Positions 8,720 through 16,835 of a stretch of DNA of 64,000 bases are shown here, one piece after another. The position numbers and the translations under genes are program-made. The notes under the pieces are model-generated. The model was given only the letters and a program-made list of their open reading frames with translations, was not told where the DNA came from and made no database searches. Origin of the DNA: Bryobacteraceae bacterium (lineage in GTDB: Bacteria > Acidobacteriota > Terriglobia > Bryobacterales > Bryobacteraceae); NCBI GenBank assembly GCA_025928545.1, contig JAICJH010000016.1, positions 1 through 64,000 on the forward strand. Direction: 5' to 3'. Numbering within the stretch: the stretch's first letter is position 1; the number at the start of each line of letters is the position of its first letter.

Positions 8720-10575
8720 TGCAGACTCTCTGGATCATTCCCGCTCTTCCGTTCCTCGGATTCCTGGCCAATGGAATTTTTGGCCGCCGGTTTCCAAAAG
8801 CCGCTATCAATGCCATCGCGATTTTGAGCGTTGTCTTCGCCTTTGCCAAGGTTCTCGCCGTCTATTTCGGGGCGGGCGATCTTGCGGCTAATCCAATTCA
8901 CGAACATTACTTCACCTGGATCCAAAGCGGAGCTTTCAGCGTGGGCTGCGATTTCGCGGTCGACAAGCTGACGATGATCATGCTGATGATCGTGACCGGC
9001 ATCGGTTCACTCATCCATATCTACGCCACCGGCTACATGGAGCATGAGGAAGGCTACTACCGCTTTTTCGCCTACCTGAATTTGTTCATGTTCTTCATGC
9101 TGACCCTGGTGCTGGCCGGCAATTATCTGCTGCTGTTCGTTGGCTGGGAAGGCGTGGGTTTGTGCAGTTATCTGCTGATCGGGTTCTACTTCATCAAGGA
9201 CAGCGCCACAACCGCCGGGAATAAGGCTTTCATCGTCAACCGTATCGGTGACTTCGGATTCTCGCTCGCGATGTTCCTGATCGCGATCACGTTCGGTTCT
9301 CTGGATTTCACGAAAGTTCTGCCGGCCGCCGCCGGTAAGCCCACGGCAACGCTGACCACGATCGCTCTGCTGCTGCTCGTCGGAGCCTGCGGTAAATCCG
9401 CCCAATTTCCACTGTACGTCTGGCTGCCGGATGCCATGGAAGGCCCGACACCGGTTTCGGCTCTGATCCACGCCGCAACCATGGTGACGGCGGGCGTGTA
9501 CATGTGCACGCGCTCGGCGCCGATTTTCATTCACGCGCCCGTCGCGATGGATACGGTAGCGATGATCGGCCTTTTCACCGCCGTGTTCGCGGCCACCATT
9601 GGACTGACGCAGTACGACATCAAGAAGGTTTTCGCGTACTCCACGGTTTCGCAACTCGGCTACATGTTTCTCGGCGTTGGCGTCGGGGCATTTTCCGCCG
9701 GGGTCTGGCACCTGATGACCCACGCTTTCTTCAAGGCGCTGTTGTTTCTTGGCGCCGGCAGCGTGATCCACGCTTGCCACGGCGAACAGGACATGCGCCA
9801 CATGGGCGGGCTGAAGAAATACGCACCGGTCACCATGATCGTCCTTGCCTGCGCGTCGCTCGCCATCGCGGGTTTCCCCTTCACTTCCGGCTTCTTCAGT
9901 AAGGACGCAATTCTCGGCGCCGCCTACGCGTACGCCCCCTGGATGTACTGGGTCGGCGTCGTCACCGCGGGTATGACCGCCTTCTACGTGTGGCGCGCCT
10001 TCTGGATGACCTTCTGGGGCGATTATCGCGGCCACGGCCATCCGCACGAATCTTCGTGGACCATGCTCGCGCCACTGGTTGTTCTGGCCGTGCTTTCCAT
10101 CGCCGGCGGATTCCTCTTCAACGTGCCGCAAATTCTGAGCGGCATGTTCCCGATCAAAGAAGCTGTTGAAACCGGCGGCATGAGCGAAGTGATGCTGACC
10201 GGGATCTCGGTCGCCTTCGGCCTCGCTGGTATCGGACTTTCTTACTTGATGTACGTCGTCAGCCCGGCCATTCCGGAAAAGATTTCTTCCGCCCTCGGTG
10301 GCATCTACACGTTGGTCTACAACAAATACTTCGTGGATGAAGCCTACGATGCAGCCATCGTCCGACCGCTCATTCAGGGTTCCGAATCGGTGCTCTGGAA
10401 GGTTGCGGACGCCGGTGTCATCGATGGCATCGTAAACGGCGCCGGAACGCAGTCGCAGGGAATCGGCAATATTCTCCGATTGCTGCAATCCGGCAATATT
10501 CGAAGCTACGCAACCTGGGTCGTGATTGGAGCAGTCGTCGTGATTGTCGCGATGGGGATCGGAGGCGTACGATGA
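8719..10575 (+). CDS. nuoL: NADH-quinone oxidoreductase subunit L
   Basis: This is the large Mrp-antiporter-like distal subunit of the membrane arm. It has 618 residues with about 15 or 16 hydrophobic helices. Signatures are LFVGWEGVGLCSYLLIGF, the channel segment QFPLYVWLPDAMEGPTPVSA followed by LIHAATMVTAGVY, and KALLFLGAGSVIHA. A C-terminal amphipathic stretch precedes the last helix (VVIGAVVVIVAMG), as expected for the lateral helix of NuoL. It overlaps nuoM by four bases. Confidence 0.97.
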   Translation: MQTLWIIPALPFLGFLANGIFGRRFPKAAINAIAILSVVFAFAKVLAVYFGAGDLAANPIHEHYFTWIQSGAFSVGCDFAVDKLTMIMLMIVTGIGSLIHIYATGYMEHEEGYYRFFAYLNLFMFFMLTLVLAGNYLLLFVGWEGVGLCSYLLIGFYFIKDSATTAGNKAFIVNRIGDFGFSLAMFLIAITFGSLDFTKVLPAAAGKPTATLTTIALLLLVGACGKSAQFPLYVWLPDAMEGPTPVSALIHAATMVTAGVYMCTRSAPIFIHAPVAMDTVAMIGLFTAVFAATIGLTQYDIKKVFAYSTVSQLGYMFLGVGVGAFSAGVWHLMTHAFFKALLFLGAGSVIHACHGEQDMRHMGGLKKYAPVTMIVLACASLAIAGFPFTSGFFSKDAILGAAYAYAPWMYWVGVVTAGMTAFYVWRAFWMTFWGDYRGHGHPHESSWTMLAPLVVLAVLSIAGGFLFNVPQILSGMFPIKEAVETGGMSEVMLTGISVAFGLAGIGLSYLMYVVSPAIPEKISSALGGIYTLVYNKYFVDEAYDAAIVRPLIQGSESVLWKVADAGVIDGIVNGAGTQSQGIGNILRLLQSGNIRSYATWVVIGAVVVIVAMGIGGVR

Positions 10576-12095
10576 ACCTCCTCGAACTCCTGCTTGTCCT
10601 GCCTGCCGCCGGCTTCCTGCTGACGCTGCTGATTCCGCGCGCGCAGGATAACGTCGTTCGCCTGTTCACTCTTGCCGTTTCGCTGGTAACGTTCGCTCTT
10701 TCGCTGGGTCTTGTCAGCGGTTACCAATCCGGCCAGATCGGCCAGCAGTTTGTCCACGATTTCGTCTGGATCGCCAGCCCGGAAATTCACTGGCACGTCG
10801 GCATCGACGGTCTGAGCCTGTGGCTGATCGTGCTTTCGACATTCCTCACGCCGATCGCGATCCTGATCTCCTGGAACTCGGTGCAAAAGCAGATCAAGGA
10901 GTTTTTCGCTTTCCTGCTCCTGCTCGAATTCGGCCTCATCGGGGTTTTTGCCGCATGGGACCTTTTCCTGTTCTACACGTTCTGGGAAGTCGTGCTGGTC
11001 CCGATGTATTTCCTGATCGGCATCTGGGGACACGACCGCCGAATCTACGCAACCGTCAAGTTTTTCCTGTACACAATGGCTGGGTCGGTTCTGATGCTGG
11101 TGGCCATCATCTACATCTACAATTTGGCCGGCACTTTCGATTACGCGGTGATTCTGGATTCGTTTAAATCCGGTCGGATCACACTGAGTGCTACAGAAGA
11201 AACCTGGCTGTTCCTCGCCTTCTTCCTGGCCTTTGCCATTAAAGTTCCGCTCTTTCCGCTGCACACCTGGCTGCCGGACGCACACGTGGAAGCACCAACC
11301 GCCGGCTCGCTGATGCTGGCTTCCGTCATGCTCAAAATGGGCACGTACGGTCTGGTGCGATTCTGCCTCCCGATGTTCCCCAGCGCCGCGCACGGAAATG
11401 CCTGGTGGATCAATATTCTGGCGATCATCGGCATCATTTACGGCGCGCTGGTCGCGATGGTGCAGCCGAATATGAAGAAGCTGGTGGCTTATTCTTCCGT
11501 CAGCCATCTCGGGTTTGTCGTTCTGGGGGTCTTCTCGTTCACGCAAATGGGCCTCGATGGCGCTGTTTACCAGATGCTCAACCACGGCATCTCGACCGGA
11601 GCGCTCTTCATTCTGGTCGGCTTCATGTACGAACGCAGCCATTCTCTCGAAATCAAAGCCTACGGCGGCGTTGCCACGGCAGCTCCCTGGCTGGCCACAA
11701 TTTTCCTGATTACGACCCTCGCCAGTGTCGGCCTTCCGATGCTGAACAACTTTGTCGGAGAATTCCTGATCCTCCAGGGCGCGGCGCAGGCTAAGTTCGC
11801 ATGGACGGCGTTCGCCGCCATCGGCGTGATCCTGTCCGCCTGTTACATGCTCTGGCTCTACCAGCGAGTCTTTTTCGGAACCCTCAGCGACGATGTCAAA
11901 CATCACATGCCGGAACTCAATCTTCGCGAATGGGTATCGATTACACCCCTCGTCATCATGATGGTCTGGATGGGAATCCTGACGCAGACTTTCCTGCCAG
12001 TGGTCTCCGAAACGAACGCCCAGATTCTGAATCGGACCGGCGCTGCCCTGGCCGCCGCACCCTCAATCGCCGGAGGCGCAGCCCATGCCCGTTAA
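10572..12095 (+). CDS. nuoM: NADH-quinone oxidoreductase subunit M
   Basis: This is the second antiporter-like membrane subunit. The 507-residue protein has about 14 helices. It contains the conserved FWEVVLVPMYFLIGIWG segment with the key glutamate, KVPLFPLHTWLPDAHVEAPT and MKKLVAYSSVSHLGFVVLG. The start is coupled to nuoL (ATGA overlap), and the end overlaps nuoN by 11 bases. Confidence 0.97.
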   Translation: MNLLELLLVLPAAGFLLTLLIPRAQDNVVRLFTLAVSLVTFALSLGLVSGYQSGQIGQQFVHDFVWIASPEIHWHVGIDGLSLWLIVLSTFLTPIAILISWNSVQKQIKEFFAFLLLLEFGLIGVFAAWDLFLFYTFWEVVLVPMYFLIGIWGHDRRIYATVKFFLYTMAGSVLMLVAIIYIYNLAGTFDYAVILDSFKSGRITLSATEETWLFLAFFLAFAIKVPLFPLHTWLPDAHVEAPTAGSLMLASVMLKMGTYGLVRFCLPMFPSAAHGNAWWINILAIIGIIYGALVAMVQPNMKKLVAYSSVSHLGFVVLGVFSFTQMGLDGAVYQMLNHGISTGALFILVGFMYERSHSLEIKAYGGVATAAPWLATIFLITTLASVGLPMLNNFVGEFLILQGAAQAKFAWTAFAAIGVILSACYMLWLYQRVFFGTLSDDVKHHMPELNLREWVSITPLVIMMVWMGILTQTFLPVVSETNAQILNRTGAALAAAPSIAGGAAHAR

Positions 12096-13545
12096 TTTCG
12101 CGCCATCCTCTACCGACCTCCTGCGTTTCCTGCCCGAAACGATTCTGACCATCGCCGGAACTCTGGTGATGATCCTCGATCCGCTGTTTGCGAAGAAATT
12201 CCCACGGCTCTTCGGGCATCTTTCGATCGCATCCCTGATCGCCGCGATTTTTGCCGCCATCGCCGCCGACGGGTCGCGCGGCATTTCATTTTCGAACCTG
12301 CTGATCGTGGACGGCTTCGGCACTTATTTCCGGGTTCTGGTCCTCTGCATCGGCATTTTGGCCGTGCTCTCGTCCTATCGATATCTATCCCGCGAAAAGG
12401 CGGAAACCGGCGAATACCACGCCCTGATCCTGTTCTCCATCATGGGTCAATGCGTCATGGTGACGGCGAACGATCTCATCATGATCTTCATCGGGCTGGA
12501 GATTTCGTCCATCGCCACGTACATCCTGGCTGGCTATCTGCGAGACGATAAGCGCAATAACGAAGCGGCTCTCAAGTATTTTCTGCTGGGCTCCTTTGCG
12601 ACGGGCTTCCTGCTCTACGGCGTGGCAATTATCTATGGCCTTACCGGCACCACGCAGTTGCCCGCCATCCGCGCCGCGCTGCAAACCCCCGAAACATCGT
12701 TGATGGTGGCCGGAGTCGCGGCCGCATTGATGTTCGTCGGCCTCTGCTTCAAAGTCTCCGGCGCACCCTTCCAGATCTGGGCTCCGGATGTCTATCAGGG
12801 CGCACCCGCCCCGGTCAGCGCGTTCATGGCCACCGGCCCGAAAGCCGCGGCTTTCGCGATCTTCCTGCGCATTTTCCTGACGGCTTTCGATCGGATCGCC
12901 GTAACCTGGACGCCGATCGTCTGGGTCTGTGCGCTGCTTTCGATGACCATCGGCAACTTCGCCGCGCTGAAGCAGAACAATCTGAAGCGCATGCTGGCCT
13001 ATAGTTCGATCGCACATGCGGGCTATATTCTGGTGGCGCTGACCTCCGATTCCAACATCGGAACCGCCGCCGCGATGTTCTACCTCGCCGCTTACGCGCT
13101 GATGAACCTCGGCGCGTTCGCCGTCGTCATCTACATAGCGGGCGAAGGTGAGAAGCATCTCAGGATCGAAGACCTTGCGGGTCTTGGCCAGCGCCAGCCC
13201 TTCACCGCGGCCATGATGACGGTCTTCCTGCTGTCGCTCATAGGCGTGCCCCTCACCGGCGGCTTTTTCGGCAAATTCTACATCTTCCGCGCCGCGCTCG
13301 ATTCGCATCTTACCTGGCTGGCAGTGCTCGGTTTGCTGAACAGTGCCGTGGCTGCGTACTACTATCTCCGGCTGCTGGTCGTGATGTATATGCATGAGCC
13401 GGGCGACGTCGTCAACGCGCTTGAATCGCCCCGCCCGGGTATGCAGGCGGCGCTCATTCTTCCGGCGCTCGGTACGGTTTTCCTGGGGATTCTCCCCGGA
13501 GCAGTCCTCTCCTTTACCCAAGCCGCTGCGACATTAATCAGGTAA
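12085..13545 (+). CDS. nuoN: NADH-quinone oxidoreductase subunit N
   Basis: This is the third antiporter-like subunit, next to NuoK in the membrane arm. The 486-residue protein has about 14 helices. Its signatures are FIGLEISSIATYILAGYLR, GAPFQIWAPDVYQGAPAPVS and LKRMLAYSSIAHAGYILVAL. It is the last gene of the operon; 64 bases without a clear terminator hairpin separate it from the next gene, which may have its own signals. Confidence 0.97.
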   Translation: MPVNFAPSSTDLLRFLPETILTIAGTLVMILDPLFAKKFPRLFGHLSIASLIAAIFAAIAADGSRGISFSNLLIVDGFGTYFRVLVLCIGILAVLSSYRYLSREKAETGEYHALILFSIMGQCVMVTANDLIMIFIGLEISSIATYILAGYLRDDKRNNEAALKYFLLGSFATGFLLYGVAIIYGLTGTTQLPAIRAALQTPETSLMVAGVAAALMFVGLCFKVSGAPFQIWAPDVYQGAPAPVSAFMATGPKAAAFAIFLRIFLTAFDRIAVTWTPIVWVCALLSMTIGNFAALKQNNLKRMLAYSSIAHAGYILVALTSDSNIGTAAAMFYLAAYALMNLGAFAVVIYIAGEGEKHLRIEDLAGLGQRQPFTAAMMTVFLLSLIGVPLTGGFFGKFYIFRAALDSHLTWLAVLGLLNSAVAAYYYLRLLVVMYMHEPGDVVNALESPRPGMQAALILPALGTVFLGILPGAVLSFTQAAATLIR

Positions 13546-13609
13546 CACGACTGGGCATCCAATTGCTCGTTCGGAAGCGTACAATCATCCTGGGAGGGTA
13601 TTTCCAAGC

Positions 13610-14296
13610 ATGTTCAGACGTTACATGGCAGTGTTGGCCGTTGCCTCGGCCCTGGCCCCCGCAATTTTTGCAGCGACGGAAGCGGACAAGCGCCTGGACG
13701 CCGCCGCCGATCTGCTCACCGACATGATGGGAGCGTCAGACAAGGGCGTGCCGCAGGATCTGATGAATAGATCCCAGTGCGTCATCCTGGTGCCCGGTCT
13801 GAAGAAAGCGGGCTTCATCGTGGGAGCGAAGTATGGCCGCGGCTTCGCGGTTTGCCGTCATGCCAGCGGCACTGGCTGGAGTGCGCCCGCGGCTATCCGG
13901 ATCGAAGGCGGCAGTTTTGGTTTGCAGATAGGCGCCTCCGAGCAGGATATTCTCCTCCTGGTCATGAATGACACCGGGATGAAGCATCTGCTCAGCAACA
14001 AATTCACGCTGGGCGCTGAAGCGACGGCCGCCGCCGGCCCCGTGGGGCGCGATGCCTCCGCCCAGACCGACGCCGTGCTGCGGGCCGAAATGCTATCGTA
14101 CTCGCGCTCCCGCGGGCTGTTTGCGGGTATCTCATTGCAGGGTGCAACGCTCCGTCCCGACGGCGACGCCAATGAAGAAATGTATGGCAAGGCGATGTCG
14201 AATAAAGCGATCCTGACAGGCGAGGTCAAGGCCCCGGCGGCCGCCGACAAGATGGAAACTCTGCTGAACAAGAACTCATCGCGCCGCACAAAGTAA
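13610..14296 (+). CDS. SYLF-domain (YSC84-like) lipid-binding protein
   Basis: The 228-residue product has an N-terminal signal peptide ending around AIFA (residue 21). A SYLF-type domain follows: helices around DLLTDMMG, then IPQ-like CVILVPGLKKAGFIVGAKYG, GWSAPAAIRIEGGSFGLQIG and VGRDASAQTD. The final segment YSRSRGLFAGISLQGATLRPD is the classic SYLF block that binds phosphoinositides in eukaryotes; in bacteria the proteins are exported and of unclear role. A strong GGGAGGG sits 11 bases before the ATG. The haem-binding gene follows after 10 bases. Confidence 0.88.
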   Translation: MFRRYMAVLAVASALAPAIFAATEADKRLDAAADLLTDMMGASDKGVPQDLMNRSQCVILVPGLKKAGFIVGAKYGRGFAVCRHASGTGWSAPAAIRIEGGSFGLQIGASEQDILLLVMNDTGMKHLLSNKFTLGAEATAAAGPVGRDASAQTDAVLRAEMLSYSRSRGLFAGISLQGATLRPDGDANEEMYGKAMSNKAILTGEVKAPAAADKMETLLNKNSSRRTK

Positions 14297-14306
14297 ACTG
14301 GCAGGG

Positions 14307-14768
14307 ATGCTTGTCAGAATTCTGCGGTGGGTGGCAGTGGCCTCGGTAGCGATTCAACTCGTGCCGTATGGCCATCAGCACACCAATCCCGCCGTGGTGC
14401 AGGAGCCCGTGTGGGACAGCCCTCAGACCCGCGATCTTGCCCGGCGCGCCTGTTTCGATTGCCACAGCAATGAAACCACGTGGCCGTGGTATTCGAATGT
14501 GGCTCCCGTTTCGTGGCTCACACAGGATGACGTAAATGACGGCCGCCGCCACCTGAATTTTTCGGAGTGGAACAAGCCGCAGCGGCATGCCGGCCATGTA
14601 GCGGAAGAGATCAAAGGCGGCGATATGCCGCCATGGTTCTATCTCCCCATGCATGCAAGGGCGAAACTGACGGCGGCCGAGCAGGCAGCGCTGATCGCCG
14701 GGTTCGGCAGGATGCCGGGCTTCGAAGACACGGGTGACGACGACGAACGCCCGACGGGCAAGAAGTAG
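14307..14768 (+). CDS. Haem-binding-domain protein (mono-haem CXXCH)
   Basis: This exported protein of 153 residues has an N-terminal hydrophobic anchor or signal (about 5-20) and one c-type haem motif, Cys49-Phe-Asp-Cys52-His53. The surrounding ARRACFDCHSNETTWPWYS and the later GDMPPWFYLPMH are typical of the small 'haem_bd' domain family, often fused to or near peroxidase and oxidase genes. It probably resides on the periplasmic side. It follows the SYLF gene closely and converges with the GH57 gene at 14778. The electron partner is unknown. Confidence 0.85.
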   Translation: MLVRILRWVAVASVAIQLVPYGHQHTNPAVVQEPVWDSPQTRDLARRACFDCHSNETTWPWYSNVAPVSWLTQDDVNDGRRHLNFSEWNKPQRHAGHVAEEIKGGDMPPWFYLPMHARAKLTAAEQAALIAGFGRMPGFEDTGDDDERPTGKK

Positions 14769-14777
14769 TCGTTTTCT

Positions 14778-16829
14778 TTAACCGGAATATCCAAAGCTTC
14801 CGGCCTGCGGCACCAGCCGGATCGGCAAGCCATCCTGCCAGAATGAAAGTCGAATTCCGCGCAGGTTCTCGCCGGCATTCACCGCCAGTTCCAGCACCTC
14901 TGCGAAGGCTGCTTTCACCCCATTTCCCGCGTTCACAATCACAGCCCTGCCGGCCTCTATCCGGATGACCGCCAGTTGATCGGTTCCACTTTCCGGATGG
15001 ATCTGCACCTCCAGCCCCTCCAGTTCGAGACCGCCCTCGGCGAAGCGCACCCGCACGTAAATTGAACCTTCGCCCGATCCATACCAGACTTCCCGCAGCA
15101 ACGCGCGCTTGCCGTGCATCGCCCCGTCCCGCATATCCACCGCGTAGACGCCGCCGCCGAGCCAATCGGATTTCGGCTCGATCAAGCCATCGATGGCCGG
15201 ACGAATCGTTCCTGTCGGCAGCGCATGGGTTTCGTTCACCTCCGTGCGGAGAATAGGCTGGGATAATTCCGGTGGTGTCGGCAGGCCCAGCAGCCGGTAA
15301 ACATTGGCCAGATGCTGGCGATAAATCTGGTCGAACTCCTCGCGATTTTCCGAATGGTGCTCCGGCCCATACCACCAATTCCAATCGCTGCCCTCCGCGA
15401 TCATGATTTCTTCCATCGCGAGTTCCCGCCGATTTTCGGGCACGCCGCTCGCGGCGTCGAACGCCCGGCGGGCGTCGAGCAGCAGCTTCCACGCCTTGTT
15501 GTCCTCTTCCGCGCCGATCCAAATATCGAAGTTTGCGTTAATCCAGGAGCCGGGGAAAATATTCAGCAGCGTTTCCGGCTTCATCTTCTGAAAGGCCTCG
15601 CGAACCGTGATCGCCTCCATCGCGGGGTCAGCCTGAATCCCGCCGTATAGTTCGCGAAAGAATTGCCGGCCGTTGCGGTAATAGTATTCCCAAGCGTTCT
15701 CGCCATCCAGAATGATGGGCACCATCGCATCGCGGCCACTCGCAAGAATGCCCGAGCAGTTCTCGCGGATGCGCCGCAGGAAATCGCTTGCCGCGTGATT
15801 CGAACCCATTCCCGAATAAACGAACCCAATCAGATCGCTCATCAGATGATCGCGGAAGATCATGCCGAGACGTTGGCCGTCGCGCGACCATTCATAGGGT
15901 CTGTAAGTCACCTCCGGCGACGCGCCGCGATTCAGCGTGCGCTCCAGAACGCCATTGTCGGTAGCCGCCCATTCGAAGCCAACCTCCGCGGCAAGTCCAA
16001 GAGCCTCGTCGGAGACCGAGCCTTCCGATGGCCACAAACCAACGGGGGCCACGCCAAACGTCTGCGCGATGTAGGCGCGGGCGCGTTCCAGCTGTGCCCG
16101 GGCATCGCCCGGATAGCGGAACCGTGGCGGCAGCGGCAGATGAGGATGCGAAACCTGTGCGATTTCCGTATCGCAGATCAGGGGCAGAATCGGATGATAG
16201 AAAGGCGTGGTTGAAATCTCGATTTGGCCCGTGGCCGCAAGCTTCCGGTACTGCGGAATCACCAACGCGAGAATCTCGCGCTGTTTTTGTCCCATCAAAA
16301 TCTGGTCGTCGAGTGAAAAGTTCCGCCCTTTTTCCACCAGCCCGCGAACCCCGGCATCGTGTTCCAGAAACTCTTCGTCAAACCATGCCAACTGCGAGAG
16401 CACCTGAAGATCGCGAAAATCCTGTGCTTCGAACGATGTTTTTCCGCTCGTCTTTTCGGCCTCGTGCCGGTTGAATAAGTCACCGTACCGGGGGTAGCGG
16501 TAGATCAGCCGCTCGCGATTCGCCATGAAAAAATTCCGAAGAATGAAAGCGTGCTCGGCTTCCGTCAGCGACTCCGCGGGCTTCAAAGCGGCTTTCAAAA
16601 AAGGATCGTTGGCCTCGCCGCGCGCATACTCTTCCACCTGCACCATCATCGAAGGCACCAGGTTGAAAGTCTGCTTCACCTGGGGAAATTCTTCGAGAAT
16701 CTTTACCATCCCGTAGTAATCCTTGAGCGCGTGCATACGGGTCCACGGCAGGCGGTATTCACCTGTCACCAGATCCTTGTAGAACGGCTGATGCATGTGC
16801 CACAGGAAGCACAGATAGATCTTCGGCAT
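14778..16829 (-). CDS. Glycoside hydrolase family 57 protein
   Basis: This is a cytoplasmic, retaining alpha-glucan-acting enzyme of the GH57 type. The 683-residue protein has conserved region 1 at residues 11-15 (HMHQP) and region 2 (TTPFYHPILPL). The nucleophile segment GLWPSEGSVS lies near residue 268, and the acid/base segment ILDGENAWEYY near 375. A C-terminal beta-rich domain with unassigned function starts near 530. No signal peptide is visible. It is last in a unit with nadE and the YncE-like gene, six bases after the latter. Amylase, amylopullulanase or 4-alpha-glucanotransferase activity cannot be told apart by eye. Confidence 0.88.
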   Translation of the reverse strand: MPKIYLCFLWHMHQPFYKDLVTGEYRLPWTRMHALKDYYGMVKILEEFPQVKQTFNLVPSMMVQVEEYARGEANDPFLKAALKPAESLTEAEHAFILRNFFMANRERLIYRYPRYGDLFNRHEAEKTSGKTSFEAQDFRDLQVLSQLAWFDEEFLEHDAGVRGLVEKGRNFSLDDQILMGQKQREILALVIPQYRKLAATGQIEISTTPFYHPILPLICDTEIAQVSHPHLPLPPRFRYPGDARAQLERARAYIAQTFGVAPVGLWPSEGSVSDEALGLAAEVGFEWAATDNGVLERTLNRGASPEVTYRPYEWSRDGQRLGMIFRDHLMSDLIGFVYSGMGSNHAASDFLRRIRENCSGILASGRDAMVPIILDGENAWEYYYRNGRQFFRELYGGIQADPAMEAITVREAFQKMKPETLLNIFPGSWINANFDIWIGAEEDNKAWKLLLDARRAFDAASGVPENRRELAMEEIMIAEGSDWNWWYGPEHHSENREEFDQIYRQHLANVYRLLGLPTPPELSQPILRTEVNETHALPTGTIRPAIDGLIEPKSDWLGGGVYAVDMRDGAMHGKRALLREVWYGSGEGSIYVRVRFAEGGLELEGLEVQIHPESGTDQLAVIRIEAGRAVIVNAGNGVKAAFAEVLELAVNAGENLRGIRLSFWQDGLPIRLVPQAGSFGYSG

Positions 16830-16835
16830 CTGGAA

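Noticed and set aside
1268-13521. Long minus-strand open frames opposite the nuo genes (for example 1268-2062, 3171-4526, 9007-10488, 10506-11906, 12385-13521)
   Set aside because: They are antisense shadows in GC-rich DNA, rich in His, Arg, Gln and Asp, with no family motif, and lie fully inside well-supported nuo genes.
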